NCBI GenBank assembly: GCA_910586405.1
Contig: CAJUII010000051.1
Coordinates: 5,119-23,619 of the forward strand
Source of the DNA: an uncultured Lachnospiraceae bacterium
GTDB taxonomy: Bacteria > Bacillota > Clostridia > Lachnospirales > Lachnospiraceae
Direction: 5' to 3'
Length of the DNA: 18,501 nt
Shown here: positions 7,004 to 14,283 of the stretch, piece after piece
Position numbering within the stretch: position 1 is the stretch's first letter
How the letters are laid out: every line of letters begins with the position of its first letter
Notes under the pieces: model-generated
What the model was told of the DNA's origin: nothing
Database searches by the model: none
The model's input: only the letters and a program-made list of their open reading frames with translations
Made by a program: the position numbers and the translations under genes

Positions 7004-7693
7004 ATGAAATCAATTTTGATTATAGGAATGGGACGGTTCGGGCATCATCTGGCGGCGAATTTTTTGGAGCATGATCACGATGTCATGATTGTGGATGAGG
7101 ATGAGGAGAAGCTGGCGGACATGGTTCCATATGCGACGAGCACCCGTATAGGGGATTGTACAAACGAGGAAGTGTTAAAGAGCATTGGCGTCAGGAACTT
7201 TGATGTAGTATTTGTGTGTATCGGTACGAATTTTCAGAGCAGTCTTGAGATCACAAGCCTTGTGAAAGAACTTGGGGCAAAGCGGGTTGTCAGCAAGGCG
7301 ACCAGAGACATTCAGGCAAAATTTTTGCTTCGAAACGGTGCGGACGAGGTGATTTATCCTGATAAGGATATCGCGGAGAAATGGGCAGAGCGCTACAGCC
7401 TTGACAATCTCTTTGACTATATTGACTTGCCAGGTGCCTTTGGCATCTATGAGGTGCCGCCGCTCAAAGAGTGGGTTGGCAAGAGTATTAGAGAATCTGA
7501 CATTGCCGCAAAGCACAAGGTTTCCATACTTGGCATCAAGAAGAAGCACGAGGAGGAAATGAGTGTGATGCCCTCTGCCGACTATATTATTCGGGAAACG
7601 GATCATCTGATGGTGATGGCTGGAAATGAGGTGGCAGAGCGGCTGCTGAAAGAGAATCGAAACAAATTTGCCAGCGCATCCTTTCGAAAATAG
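7004..7693 (+). CDS. ktrA: KtrA/TrkA-family RCK regulatory subunit of potassium uptake
   Basis: Cytoplasmic gating subunit, 229 aa, close to KtrA length. The N-terminal RCK (TrkA-N) Rossmann domain has SILIIGMGRFGHHLAANF with the GxGxFG dinucleotide loop. VMIVDEDEEKL follows as the second strand with acidic residues that contact the ribose. The C-terminal part (about 135-220) is a TrkA-C ligand-binding domain (KEWVGKSIRESDI, then DHLMVMAGNE). It forms an octameric ring under KtrB and opens it in response to ATP/ADP, and in many Firmicutes c-di-AMP binds the C-terminal domain. AGGAG at 6989-6993 supports the ATG. I see no strong promoter of its own in the repeat field, so it is probably expressed with ktrB. 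The methyltransferase follows 39 bp later. Confidence 0.93.
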   Translation: MKSILIIGMGRFGHHLAANFLEHDHDVMIVDEDEEKLADMVPYATSTRIGDCTNEEVLKSIGVRNFDVVFVCIGTNFQSSLEITSLVKELGAKRVVSKATRDIQAKFLLRNGADEVIYPDKDIAEKWAERYSLDNLFDYIDLPGAFGIYEVPPLKEWVGKSIRESDIAAKHKVSILGIKKKHEEEMSVMPSADYIIRETDHLMVMAGNEVAERLLKENRNKFASASFRK

Positions 7694-7732
7694 TGGTGTG
7701 TGAATGTTCTAGGAAAGGAAACAGTATATCTT

Positions 7733-8536
7733 ATGATAACAAGTATGGCAAACAGTAAAGTGAAACGGCTTGCAGCGCTGGCACAGAAGGCCAAGATGCG
7801 CCGAGAGGAGCAGTGCTTTGTCGTGGAGGGCATACGGATGTTTCGGGAGGCTCCGGCAGACTGGATCAGGGAGGTGTATGTCTCGGAATCATTCCTGCAA
7901 AAGCACAGGAGAGAGCTGCCCGACAGTCAGCCTTATGAGATCCTCTCTGATGTTGTGTTTCAGAAGGCTTCGGACACACAGACGCCGCAGGGAGTACTCT
8001 GCGTGCTTTCTGTGCCGCACTATGAGCTGTCAGAGCGACTTGAAGCCTGGTGTACAGACACTGAGAGGGCGCCGCTTCTCATGCTGCTGGAGGATTTGCA
8101 GGACCCAGGAAATGTAGGAACGATTCTGCGCGCTGGTGAGGGTGCTGGTGTTGACGGCGTAATCCTGACCAGACAGACGGCAGACATTTTAAATCCTAAG
8201 GTTATCCGCGCGACGATGGGGTCGATCTATCGGGTTCCTTTCTTTATCGTGGATTTTCTGACAGATACTATCGATCTGTTGAAGGAAAAGGGTATGACAG
8301 TCTACGCGGCGCATCTTGATGACAGTGTAGCGTATGATGTGCCGGATTACACACGGCCGACTGCCTTTCTGATCGGCAATGAGGGAAACGGACTTCGCCG
8401 GGAAACGGCAGCGCGCGCGTCACAGTACATAAAAATTCCCATGGCAGGACAGGTTGAGTCACTCAACGCTGCAATGGCATCTGCAATCTTGATGTACGAG
8501 GCGGCGAGACAGCGGAGGATGCACACGAACATCTAA
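7733..8536 (+). CDS. SpoU/TrmH-family RNA 2'-O-methyltransferase
   Basis: SPOUT-class enzyme that transfers a methyl group from S-adenosylmethionine to a ribose 2'-OH of RNA, most likely 23S rRNA. I start it at ATG 7733 (MITSMANSKVKRL), because this matches the family N-terminus and AGGAAAGGA lies upstream; a GTG at 7700 would add 11 residues but lacks a ribosome site. The N-terminal part (about 1-100) is an L30e-like RNA-binding domain with VEGIRMFREAP. The trefoil-knot catalytic domain has motif 1 EDLQDPGNVGTILRAGEGAG (120-139), motif 2 NPKVIRATMGSIYRVPF and motif 3 FLIGNEGNGL with KIPMAGQVESLNAAMA. The length of 267 aa is normal. The exact nucleotide modified cannot be read from sequence. 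It sits 39 bp after ktrA and is probably cotranscribed. Confidence 0.9.
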   Translation: MITSMANSKVKRLAALAQKAKMRREEQCFVVEGIRMFREAPADWIREVYVSESFLQKHRRELPDSQPYEILSDVVFQKASDTQTPQGVLCVLSVPHYELSERLEAWCTDTERAPLLMLLEDLQDPGNVGTILRAGEGAGVDGVILTRQTADILNPKVIRATMGSIYRVPFFIVDFLTDTIDLLKEKGMTVYAAHLDDSVAYDVPDYTRPTAFLIGNEGNGLRRETAARASQYIKIPMAGQVESLNAAMASAILMYEAARQRRMHTNI

Positions 8537-8611
8537 AAAAATATCAATTTTTCTACTATATAATTATAGAAAGGAAGAGACACAATACGGTCTCAAAACA
8601 GGTGGGATGGA

Positions 8612-9406
8612 ATGAAAATTGGTTTTATAGGACTCGGCAATATGGCGTCAGCAATGATCGGCGGAATGTTGGGCACAGGAACATTTGCGTCCACAGAAAT
8701 CATAGGCTCTGCAAGGACACAGGAGACAGCGGACAGAGCAGCCAAAAAGTATGGTATCGCCACTGGTACAGACAATGTGGAGACTGCGAGACAGGCGGAT
8801 GTATTAATCCTTGCTGTCAAGCCAGTGTTTTTGCCAGGAGTGATTTCAGAGATTAAAAATGTTGTGGGTGAGGACAAGCTTGTGATCTCGATCGCTGCAG
8901 GAAAGTCGCTTGGCTGGATGGAACAGGAATTTGGCAGAAAGCTTCGGCTTGTACGCTGTATGCCAAACACGCCGGCAATGGTTGGCGAAGGATGTACATG
9001 TATCTGTTTAAAGGAAGATTGTGCCAAGGCAGACGAGGAGATGGCAGTAAGGATTATGAAGAGCTTCGGCAAGGCAAGCATTTTGCCAGAGCGTTTGATG
9101 GATGCCTTTATCGGCGTCGCAGGCAGCGCGCCAGCGTATGTATTTATGTTTATTGAAGCGATGGCGGACGCTGCTGTGCTGGCTGGTATGCCAAGAGCAC
9201 AGGCGTATGAATTTGCTGCGCAGACAGTGCTTGGCAGCGCCAGAATGGTATTAGAGACAGGGCAGCACCCAGGAGCGCTCAAGGATATGGTCTGCTCGCC
9301 CGCCGGCACAACGATCGAGGCAGTCAGAGTATTGGAGGAAAAAGGGATGCGTGCGGCGGTCATTGACGCTGTAAATGCCTGTGTTGAGAAATCGAGGAAC
9401 CTGTGA
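8612..9406 (+). CDS. proC: Pyrroline-5-carboxylate reductase
   Basis: Last step of proline synthesis: NAD(P)H-dependent reduction of 1-pyrroline-5-carboxylate to proline. The protein is 264 aa, as is usual. MKIGFIGLGNMASAMIGG at the start is the Rossmann GxGxxA loop. VLILAVKP and VISIAAG follow, then RCMPNTPAMVGEG. The C-terminal signature region reads GSAPAYVFMFIEAMADAAV and KDMVCSPAGTTIEAV. AGGTGGG at 8600-8606, 5 nt before the ATG, supports the start. A TATAAT at 8559-8564 in the 75 bp upstream gap could belong to a promoter, but I find no convincing -35 for it. An imperfect minus-strand frame covers the whole gene and is a coding shadow. A hairpin follows at 9455-9485. Confidence 0.96.
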   Translation: MKIGFIGLGNMASAMIGGMLGTGTFASTEIIGSARTQETADRAAKKYGIATGTDNVETARQADVLILAVKPVFLPGVISEIKNVVGEDKLVISIAAGKSLGWMEQEFGRKLRLVRCMPNTPAMVGEGCTCICLKEDCAKADEEMAVRIMKSFGKASILPERLMDAFIGVAGSAPAYVFMFIEAMADAAVLAGMPRAQAYEFAAQTVLGSARMVLETGQHPGALKDMVCSPAGTTIEAVRVLEEKGMRAAVIDAVNACVEKSRNL

Positions 9407-9454
9407 AGCGCAGAGGGAATACTATAACAAAACGACAAATATTTATGAAAAACG

Positions 9455-9487
9455 AGAGTTCGAGACTTGACAAGTCGCGAACTCTTT
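9455..9487 (+). terminator. Hairpin after proC, possible terminator or operator
   Basis: AGAGTTCG (9455-9462) pairs perfectly with CGAACTCT (9478-9485). Inside it, after one A-G mismatch, GACTT pairs with AAGTC around a 3 nt loop. This is a 13 bp stem. The T-run after it is short (TTT then GC), so termination may be weak. The loop and 3' arm contain the -35 and spacer of the next promoter, so the palindrome may instead be an operator. Confidence 0.5.
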
Positions 9488-9495
9488 GCTATTAT
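9467..9495 (+). promoter_or_regulatory. Sigma-A promoter for the SH3-SleB gene
   Basis: Perfect TTGACA (9467-9472), 17 bp, TATTAT (9490-9495). The predicted start near 9502 gives a leader of about 80 nt. The -35 lies in the loop of the 9455-9485 palindrome. Further downstream AAATATG and CATATTT form another inverted repeat flanking the AT-rich leader, before the start codon. Confidence 0.65.
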
Positions 9496-9584
9496 ATAAA
9501 ATCGTAATAGGTGTTAATAAATATGTAACATTTGTCGAAAAGATGTAAACAAAGTAACATATTTAGAGAGAAATGGAGCAGACT

Positions 9585-10814
9585 ATGAAGACAAATTGTA
9601 AAAAGTGGAAGTATCTGTTATGTATTACAGCAGTTATGACCGCGTTTTCGTCTATTCCGTTCAGTACGCAGGCCGCAGACCAGCAGGTAAGGCTGATGAA
9701 CGAGATGGACAAAAAACAGCAAAACACATCATACAAGATGAATTCAGCAGAGGACAGGAGTATGTTCGTTGTGACAGCAGGTGCAGCTGACATATTAGAT
9801 GCGGAGATAACAAGTTCTGATCTCCCGGACATGAATGTACCGAAGATGATGACTCCCGACAAAAATGCTTCAAGTACGACAAAAAAGAGTGATGCGCTCG
9901 CTGCGTTTGTGAAGGGCATGATGGTATTACAGCCAGAGCTGCCCCAGTCAAATCTTGTGATGGCAAGGGTCAATGAGTATGTCAACATCCGCCAGGATGC
10001 AGACCAGGATTCTGAGAAGGTCGGTGTACTCTACAAGGATTGCGGCGGAGACATTTTGGAAAAAAATAATGAATGGACGAAGATAAAGTCCGGTGATGTG
10101 ACCGGATGGATTAAGAACGAGTATCTGTATTTTGGAAAAGAGGCAGAGGAACTGGCAAAGGATGTGGGTGTGCTCACAGCATATGCCAACACCGAGACAC
10201 TCAGAGTCAGACAGGAGCCGAGCCTTGAAGCAGGCATTGTCGGGCTTCTGGCAGAAGGTCAGGCGGTCGAGGCGATCGCGGAGGAAGGAGATTGGGTCAG
10301 AGTCAGCTACGAGGGCACGACAGGATTTGTCTCATCAGAATATGTCCGCGTAGAGTTTGGCATTGATACCGCAGAGTCAATGGAGGCGATTCGGGAGCGG
10401 GAGGAAACTGAGCGCGCCAGAGCCGCAGCTGAGGCGGAAGCAAAGCGTGTACAGCAGAAGGAAGCTGTGTTTGCAACTGCGTCAGAGCTTGATATCCTCG
10501 CGGCGTTGATTCAGTGTGAAGCTGGCGGAGAACCCTATGAGGGTCAGGTTGCAGTCGGGGCAGTTGTCATGAACAGAGTGCGCAACGGCGGTTATCCCAA
10601 TAGCATAACAGAGGTTATCTATGCATCGGGACAGTTTGTACCGGCATCGGGAGGACGCATGGAGTCACTGATTCTTAACAAAACGACCAAGGCATCCTGC
10701 ATACAGGCTGCACAGGAAGCCATCAACGGCGCCTGCAATGTCGGAGATGCACTTCATTTCAGAAGAAACAACGGCAGACCAGGTCTTGTGATTGGAAATC
10801 ATGTATTTTGGTAA
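9585..10814 (+). CDS. Secreted SH3-domain cell wall hydrolase (SleB/CwlJ-type)
   Basis: Exported peptidoglycan-active protein of 409 aa from ATG 9585. I prefer 9585 over the in-frame ATG at 9573 because TGGAG (9574-9578) is 6 nt before it, and it gives a clean signal peptide: MKTNCKKWKYLL, hydrophobic core, then FSTQA with cleavage before ADQQ. Two bacterial SH3 domains follow, about residues 125-180 (VNEYVNIRQDADQDSEKVG) and 195-255 (TLRVRQEPSLEAGIVG). Such domains usually bind wall peptides. A charged Glu/Arg/Ala-rich helix (about 265-295) leads to a Hydrolase_2 domain (299-409). It carries ILAALIQCEAGGEPYEGQVA, whose Glu is the expected catalytic residue, and ends GLVIGNHVFW. Relatives are spore-cortex or vegetative wall lytic enzymes; which role applies here is not visible. 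It has its own promoter and terminator and looks monocistronic. Confidence 0.88.
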   Translation: MKTNCKKWKYLLCITAVMTAFSSIPFSTQAADQQVRLMNEMDKKQQNTSYKMNSAEDRSMFVVTAGAADILDAEITSSDLPDMNVPKMMTPDKNASSTTKKSDALAAFVKGMMVLQPELPQSNLVMARVNEYVNIRQDADQDSEKVGVLYKDCGGDILEKNNEWTKIKSGDVTGWIKNEYLYFGKEAEELAKDVGVLTAYANTETLRVRQEPSLEAGIVGLLAEGQAVEAIAEEGDWVRVSYEGTTGFVSSEYVRVEFGIDTAESMEAIREREETERARAAAEAEAKRVQQKEAVFATASELDILAALIQCEAGGEPYEGQVAVGAVVMNRVRNGGYPNSITEVIYASGQFVPASGGRMESLILNKTTKASCIQAAQEAINGACNVGDALHFRRNNGRPGLVIGNHVFW

Positions 10815-10837
10815 AATATTTCACATGATGTTGACAG

Positions 10838-10871
10838 AGAAAGGCGTAGTTCATAAAAACTGCGCTTTTTC
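10838..10871 (+). terminator. Intrinsic terminator after the SH3-SleB gene
   Basis: GCGTAGTT (10844-10851) pairs with AACTGCGC (10858-10865) with one T-G wobble around a 6 nt loop. It is followed by TTTTTCT. Outer AGAAA/TTTCT pairing extends the stem, so it could work in both directions. Confidence 0.75.
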
Positions 10872-10905
10872 TGTTATAGAAACAAAGCGAACAGGAACCT
10901 TTTTC

Positions 10906-10934
10906 TTGCCCCTTTTGCAGAATTGTAGTAGAAT
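10906..10934 (+). promoter_or_regulatory. Promoter for argF
   Basis: TTGCCC (10906-10911), 17 bp, TAGAAT (10929-10934); start predicted near 10941, about 30 nt before argF. The AT-rich bases around the -10 could hide an ArgR site, but no clear palindromic ARG box is visible. Confidence 0.5.
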
Positions 10935-10971
10935 ACAAATAATTGATAATTTCGACATGAGGAGGTAAACC

Positions 10972-11964
10972 ATGAATTTAAAGGGACGGAGTTTTTTGAC
11001 ATTAAAGGATTTTACGCCGGAGGAGATTACATATCTGGTCGATCTGGCAGCCCAATATAAGGAGAAGAAAAAAAAGGGAATTTTGCACGACACACTTCGC
11101 GGCAAGAATATTGCCCTGATTTTTGAGAAGACAAGCACGCGTACGCGCTGTTCCTTTGAGGTGGCGGCACATGATCTCGGCATGGGAACGACATATCTTG
11201 ACCCGTCAGGATCTCAGATTGGCAAGAAGGAGTCCATCGCGGACACAGCGCGTGTGCTCGGCAGTATGTATGAGGGTATCGAGTACCGCGGCTTTGAGCA
11301 GTCGATTGTGGAGGAGCTGGCAAAGTACGCAGGTGTCCCTGTGTGGAATGGGCTGACCAATGAATATCATCCGACACAGATGCTTGCAGACATGCTCACG
11401 CTCAGAGAACACTTTGGCTATCTTAAGGGTCTCCGGCTGACCTATATGGGGGATGCCCGCTACAACATGGGCAACTCTCTGATGATCGTGTGCGCAAAGC
11501 TGGGGATGCATTTCACAGCCTGCACAGCAAAAGAATATTTCCCGGAGGAGACGTTGGTGGCGCAGTGCAGGGAATATGCAGCGCAGTCCGGCGCGACCAT
11601 CACGCTCACAGAGGATGTGGATGCAGGGACAAAAGGAGCGGATGTTATTTATACGGATGTGTGGGTTTCTATGGGCGAGCCCGAGGAAGTCTGGGAGGAG
11701 CGTATCACAAAGCTGTCTCCGTACAAGGTGACAAAGGCTGTCATGGACAATGCGGGGGAGGCTGCCGTGTTCCTGCACTGTCTGCCGGCTTTTCATGACC
11801 TAAAGACGAAGATCGGCAAAGAGCAGGGCAGCAAGTACGGCTTTACGGAGCTGGAAGTGACGGATGAGGTGTTTGAGTCGGCGCAGTCGCTTGTATTTCA
11901 GGAAGCGGAGAACCGTATGCATACAATTAAGGCTGTGATTGCCGCGACGCTTGGCGCAGTGTGA
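10972..11964 (+). CDS. argF: Ornithine carbamoyltransferase
   Basis: Transfers the carbamoyl group from carbamoyl phosphate to ornithine, giving citrulline in arginine synthesis. The protein is 330 aa, as is usual. The carbamoyl-phosphate loop STRTR is at 55-59 (FEKTSTRTRCSFEVAAHDLG). WNGLTNEYHPTQMLADMLT is the family signature. VWVSMGEPEE provides the SMG loop for ornithine. HCLPAFHD at 269-276 includes the active-site Cys270, and AENRMHTIKAVI closes the protein. GAGGAGG lies just before the ATG. Anabolic (argF) and catabolic (arcB) enzymes look alike. No arginine deiminase or carbamate kinase gene is nearby, and proC and biosynthetic genes are, so the anabolic role is favoured. birA follows after 75 bp with no terminator visible. 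Confidence 0.95.
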   Translation: MNLKGRSFLTLKDFTPEEITYLVDLAAQYKEKKKKGILHDTLRGKNIALIFEKTSTRTRCSFEVAAHDLGMGTTYLDPSGSQIGKKESIADTARVLGSMYEGIEYRGFEQSIVEELAKYAGVPVWNGLTNEYHPTQMLADMLTLREHFGYLKGLRLTYMGDARYNMGNSLMIVCAKLGMHFTACTAKEYFPEETLVAQCREYAAQSGATITLTEDVDAGTKGADVIYTDVWVSMGEPEEVWEERITKLSPYKVTKAVMDNAGEAAVFLHCLPAFHDLKTKIGKEQGSKYGFTELEVTDEVFESAQSLVFQEAENRMHTIKAVIAATLGAV

Positions 11965-12039
11965 TATGTGCAGTTTGCTATATGATAACAGATGTTTTGA
12001 TATGCGGGAAAATGCAGGGCAGCATGGGGTTTTGTTTGT

Positions 12040-13032
12040 ATGAAAAATGAGGAAATATTAAAAAAGCTCCGCGATGCCGGGGACTATGTGAGCGGTCAGG
12101 AGCTGTGCGAGTATTATGGTGTGTCGCGCACCGCTATATGGAAAGTGATTCGACAGCTGGAGAAGGACGGATATGAGATCGAGGCGCAGAATAATAAGGG
12201 ATATCGTCTCGTGGAGAGAGAAGATGCAGATTTGTTTTCAAAGGTTGAGATAGAGAGCAGGCTAGAGACTGCATGGGTTGGCAGAAAGCTTGTATTTCAC
12301 AGTGAAACTGGCTCAACCAATCTTGATGCCAAGGAGCTTGCCGAGAGCGGGGAGGCATCTGGCGCGGTGGTTGTGGCGGACATGCAGACCGCAGGCCGCG
12401 GACGGCGCGGCAGAGGATGGGTGTCACCGGCGGGAAAGGACATCTATATGACCATTATGCTCCGGCCGCAATGCAGACCGGAGAAGGCGTCTGCGCTGAC
12501 GCTGGTGATGGCGCTTGCTGTTCTGGAGGCAGTCTCGGAGCTGATTCCACAGCCCTGCGGCATCAAGTGGCCCAATGATATTGTGGTCAATGGGAAAAAG
12601 GTCTGTGGTATTTTGACGGAGATGAGCGCAGAGCTCGATGGAATCCACTATGTTGTCATCGGTGCGGGAATCAATGTAAATCAGGAGACTCTCGCAGAGG
12701 AGATTAGCGGGATGGCGACCTCGCTTTGCATTGAGAGCGGACAGCGGTCAGACCGCGCAAAGCTGGTGGCGCGCGTGCTTTACTTTTTTGAGAAATACTA
12801 TGCTGTTTTTGAGAAGAGCTGGGATTTTTCTGGTTTGGTGGACAAGTATAATCAATTTTTGGTCAACCGGGGCAGAGAAGTGCGCGTGCTTGACCCAAAA
12901 GGCGCGTATGACGGCACCGCAATAGGCATCAATGAACAGGGAGAGCTGCTTGTCGAGCGAAAGAGCGACGGACAGACTGTGCAGGTCTATGCGGGTGAGG
13001 TGTCTGTGCGCGGCATATATGGTTATGTGTGA
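12040..13032 (+). CDS. birA: Bifunctional biotin-protein ligase / biotin operon repressor
   Basis: Activates biotin with ATP and attaches it to the carrier lysine of biotin-dependent carboxylases. In the long form present here it also binds DNA to repress biotin genes. The protein is 330 aa. An N-terminal winged helix-turn-helix (about 1-60) reads SGQELCEYYGVSRTAIWKVI, ending in NNKGYRL. The ligase domain has GRGRRGRGW (119-127), which holds biotinyl-AMP, KWPND at 176-180 and VIGAGINVN. A C-terminal SH3-like BPL_C domain follows (about 280-328, GREVRVLDPKGAYDG). The ribosome site is weak (GGGG, about 10 nt upstream), so translation may be modest or coupled. No biotin synthesis gene lies in the window, so the repressor target is elsewhere. 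It is probably cotranscribed with argF or with the genes that follow. Confidence 0.94.
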   Translation: MKNEEILKKLRDAGDYVSGQELCEYYGVSRTAIWKVIRQLEKDGYEIEAQNNKGYRLVEREDADLFSKVEIESRLETAWVGRKLVFHSETGSTNLDAKELAESGEASGAVVVADMQTAGRGRRGRGWVSPAGKDIYMTIMLRPQCRPEKASALTLVMALAVLEAVSELIPQPCGIKWPNDIVVNGKKVCGILTEMSAELDGIHYVVIGAGINVNQETLAEEISGMATSLCIESGQRSDRAKLVARVLYFFEKYYAVFEKSWDFSGLVDKYNQFLVNRGREVRVLDPKGAYDGTAIGINEQGELLVERKSDGQTVQVYAGEVSVRGIYGYV

Positions 13033-13126
13033 CATATCAATTTTTGTGAACATTGTTGTAGCTTTGATGGGGAGGCAGGTTTTGAGTCGCCGTTGATGCT
13101 GCAAGGATGCACCCAAGCGAGGTAGT

Positions 13127-13468
13127 ATGGAAGAGAGCAGGAACCGCATTGTCCTGTGTGGGGCAAATGCCTACGAACAAAAATATTATTTTAATGAAAG
13201 GTTTCACAATATTCCTGAATCCATCAAGGAGGAACTGCATATTATATGTGTGTTGTTCACGGAGGAAGTGGGCGGTGTGTTCACGATCGTTTTTGAGGAG
13301 GATGGGAGCGTGAGCCTTGAGACTGACGCCTACGAGGAAGATATTTTATATGATGAGATCAGCAGCGGGCTTTTGGTGCGTGAGATTCGGATGCAGCGCC
13401 AGGAACTTTGGGAATCGTTGAGCTTGTTTTACAGGGTTTTCGTTCTGCATGAGGAGTGCGTCGAATGA
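13127..13468 (+). CDS. DUF6145-like protein of unknown function
   Basis: A 113 aa acidic, soluble protein with no signal peptide or membrane segment. It starts MEESRNRIVLCGANAYEQKY, then has IICVLFTEEVGGVFTIVFEE and an acidic stretch around residues 65-80. It ends in a helical LWESLSLFYRVFVLHEE. The CGANAYEQKYYFN opening and placement between birA and coaX resemble what I know as DUF6145, a small family largely confined to Lachnospiraceae. This assignment is from memory, not a search. GAGGT lies 5 nt before the ATG. The 94 bp upstream and 44 bp downstream show no terminator, so it is likely part of the birA-coaX-dus unit. No catalytic motif is visible and no function is proposed. Confidence 0.75.
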   Translation: MEESRNRIVLCGANAYEQKYYFNERFHNIPESIKEELHIICVLFTEEVGGVFTIVFEEDGSVSLETDAYEEDILYDEISSGLLVREIRMQRQELWESLSLFYRVFVLHEECVE

Positions 13469-13512
13469 CAGAAGGATCCGCGGGCAAATGAGGGAGAAAA
13501 GGGGGAGGAAGT

Positions 13513-14283
13513 ATGGTTCTGGTAGTGGACGTTGGAAATACAAATATTACATTTGGCGTATACGACAATAAAAATCTTGTCACGACGTTTCGTTTGATGG
13601 CAAAGACACAGCGGACTTCAGATGAGTATGGTGTGCTGATCACAGAACTTTTGAGCAAAAATCATATCAATACCGCCAAGATCGAGGGAACAATCATTGC
13701 AAGCGTCGTGCCAAATGTCATGCACGCACTCACGGGCGGTATTAAGCGTTATGTGTCTGAGCGGTTGATGACGGTGGGCGTCGGCATTAAAACGGGCATT
13801 AAAGTTGTGACAGAAAATCCAAAAGAAATCGGTCCAGATAGAATTGTAGATGCGGTGGCTGCATATGAATTATATGGAGGACCGGTGCTCGTCCTGGATT
13901 TTGGCACAGCGACGACCTATGATCTTGTCAATGAAAAGGGATGCTTCTGTGCGGGTATCACAGCACCTGGCATTCGAATTTCTGCGAAGGCGCTGTGGGA
14001 GGACGCGGCGAAGCTCCCTGAGATTGAGATTAAGAAGCCCGCATCAATTCTGGCGCAGGAGACGATATCGAGTATGCAGGCGGGACTTGTGTACGGGCAG
14101 ATTGGGCAGACCGAGTACATTGTAAACCGTGTGCGCAAGGAGACGGGCTATGAGCAGCTCAAGGTTGTGGCAACAGGCGGACTTGGGCGTATCATAGCGG
14201 AGGAGACAGACGTGATACAGGAGTACAACAGTGCTCTGACGCTGGAGGGACTTAGAATCATCTATGAAAAGAACAACAGATAG
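13513..14283 (+). CDS. coaX: Type III pantothenate kinase
   Basis: First step of coenzyme A synthesis: ATP-dependent phosphorylation of pantothenate to 4'-phosphopantothenate. The protein is 256 aa, an ASKHA-fold enzyme needing a monovalent cation. MVLVVDVGNTNITFGVY carries the phosphate-1 motif with D6 and N9-T10-N11. GPDRIVDAVAAY has the catalytic Asp109 and Arg110 (the usual family form is GADR; Pro here is a mild variant). DFGTATTYD at 129-137 is the cation/phosphate-2 motif, and FCAGITAPGI follows. The type III enzyme is feedback-resistant and unrelated to CoaA. A strong GGGGGAGG lies just upstream of the ATG. The 3' end overlaps the dus start by 20 bases, so the two are coupled. Confidence 0.95.
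   Translation: MVLVVDVGNTNITFGVYDNKNLVTTFRLMAKTQRTSDEYGVLITELLSKNHINTAKIEGTIIASVVPNVMHALTGGIKRYVSERLMTVGVGIKTGIKVVTENPKEIGPDRIVDAVAAYELYGGPVLVLDFGTATTYDLVNEKGCFCAGITAPGIRISAKALWEDAAKLPEIEIKKPASILAQETISSMQAGLVYGQIGQTEYIVNRVRKETGYEQLKVVATGGLGRIIAEETDVIQEYNSALTLEGLRIIYEKNNR

Noticed and set aside
7700..7732. GTG start adding 11 residues to the RNA methyltransferase
   Set aside because: There is no ribosome site upstream, and the family N-terminus (MITS...) begins at the ATG at 7733.
8593..9438. Minus-strand open frame of 281 codons opposite proC
   Set aside because: It lies wholly over proC, has a Ser/Ala/Ile-rich composition typical of antisense frames and has no ribosome site; proC is certain.
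10912..10971. ArgR operator before argF
   Set aside because: The AT-rich sequence around the -10 box has no convincing 18 bp ARG palindrome.
12024..12050. 8-codon upstream ORF overlapping the birA start
   Set aside because: It could couple translation to birA, which has a weak ribosome site, but a frame this short is easily due to chance.
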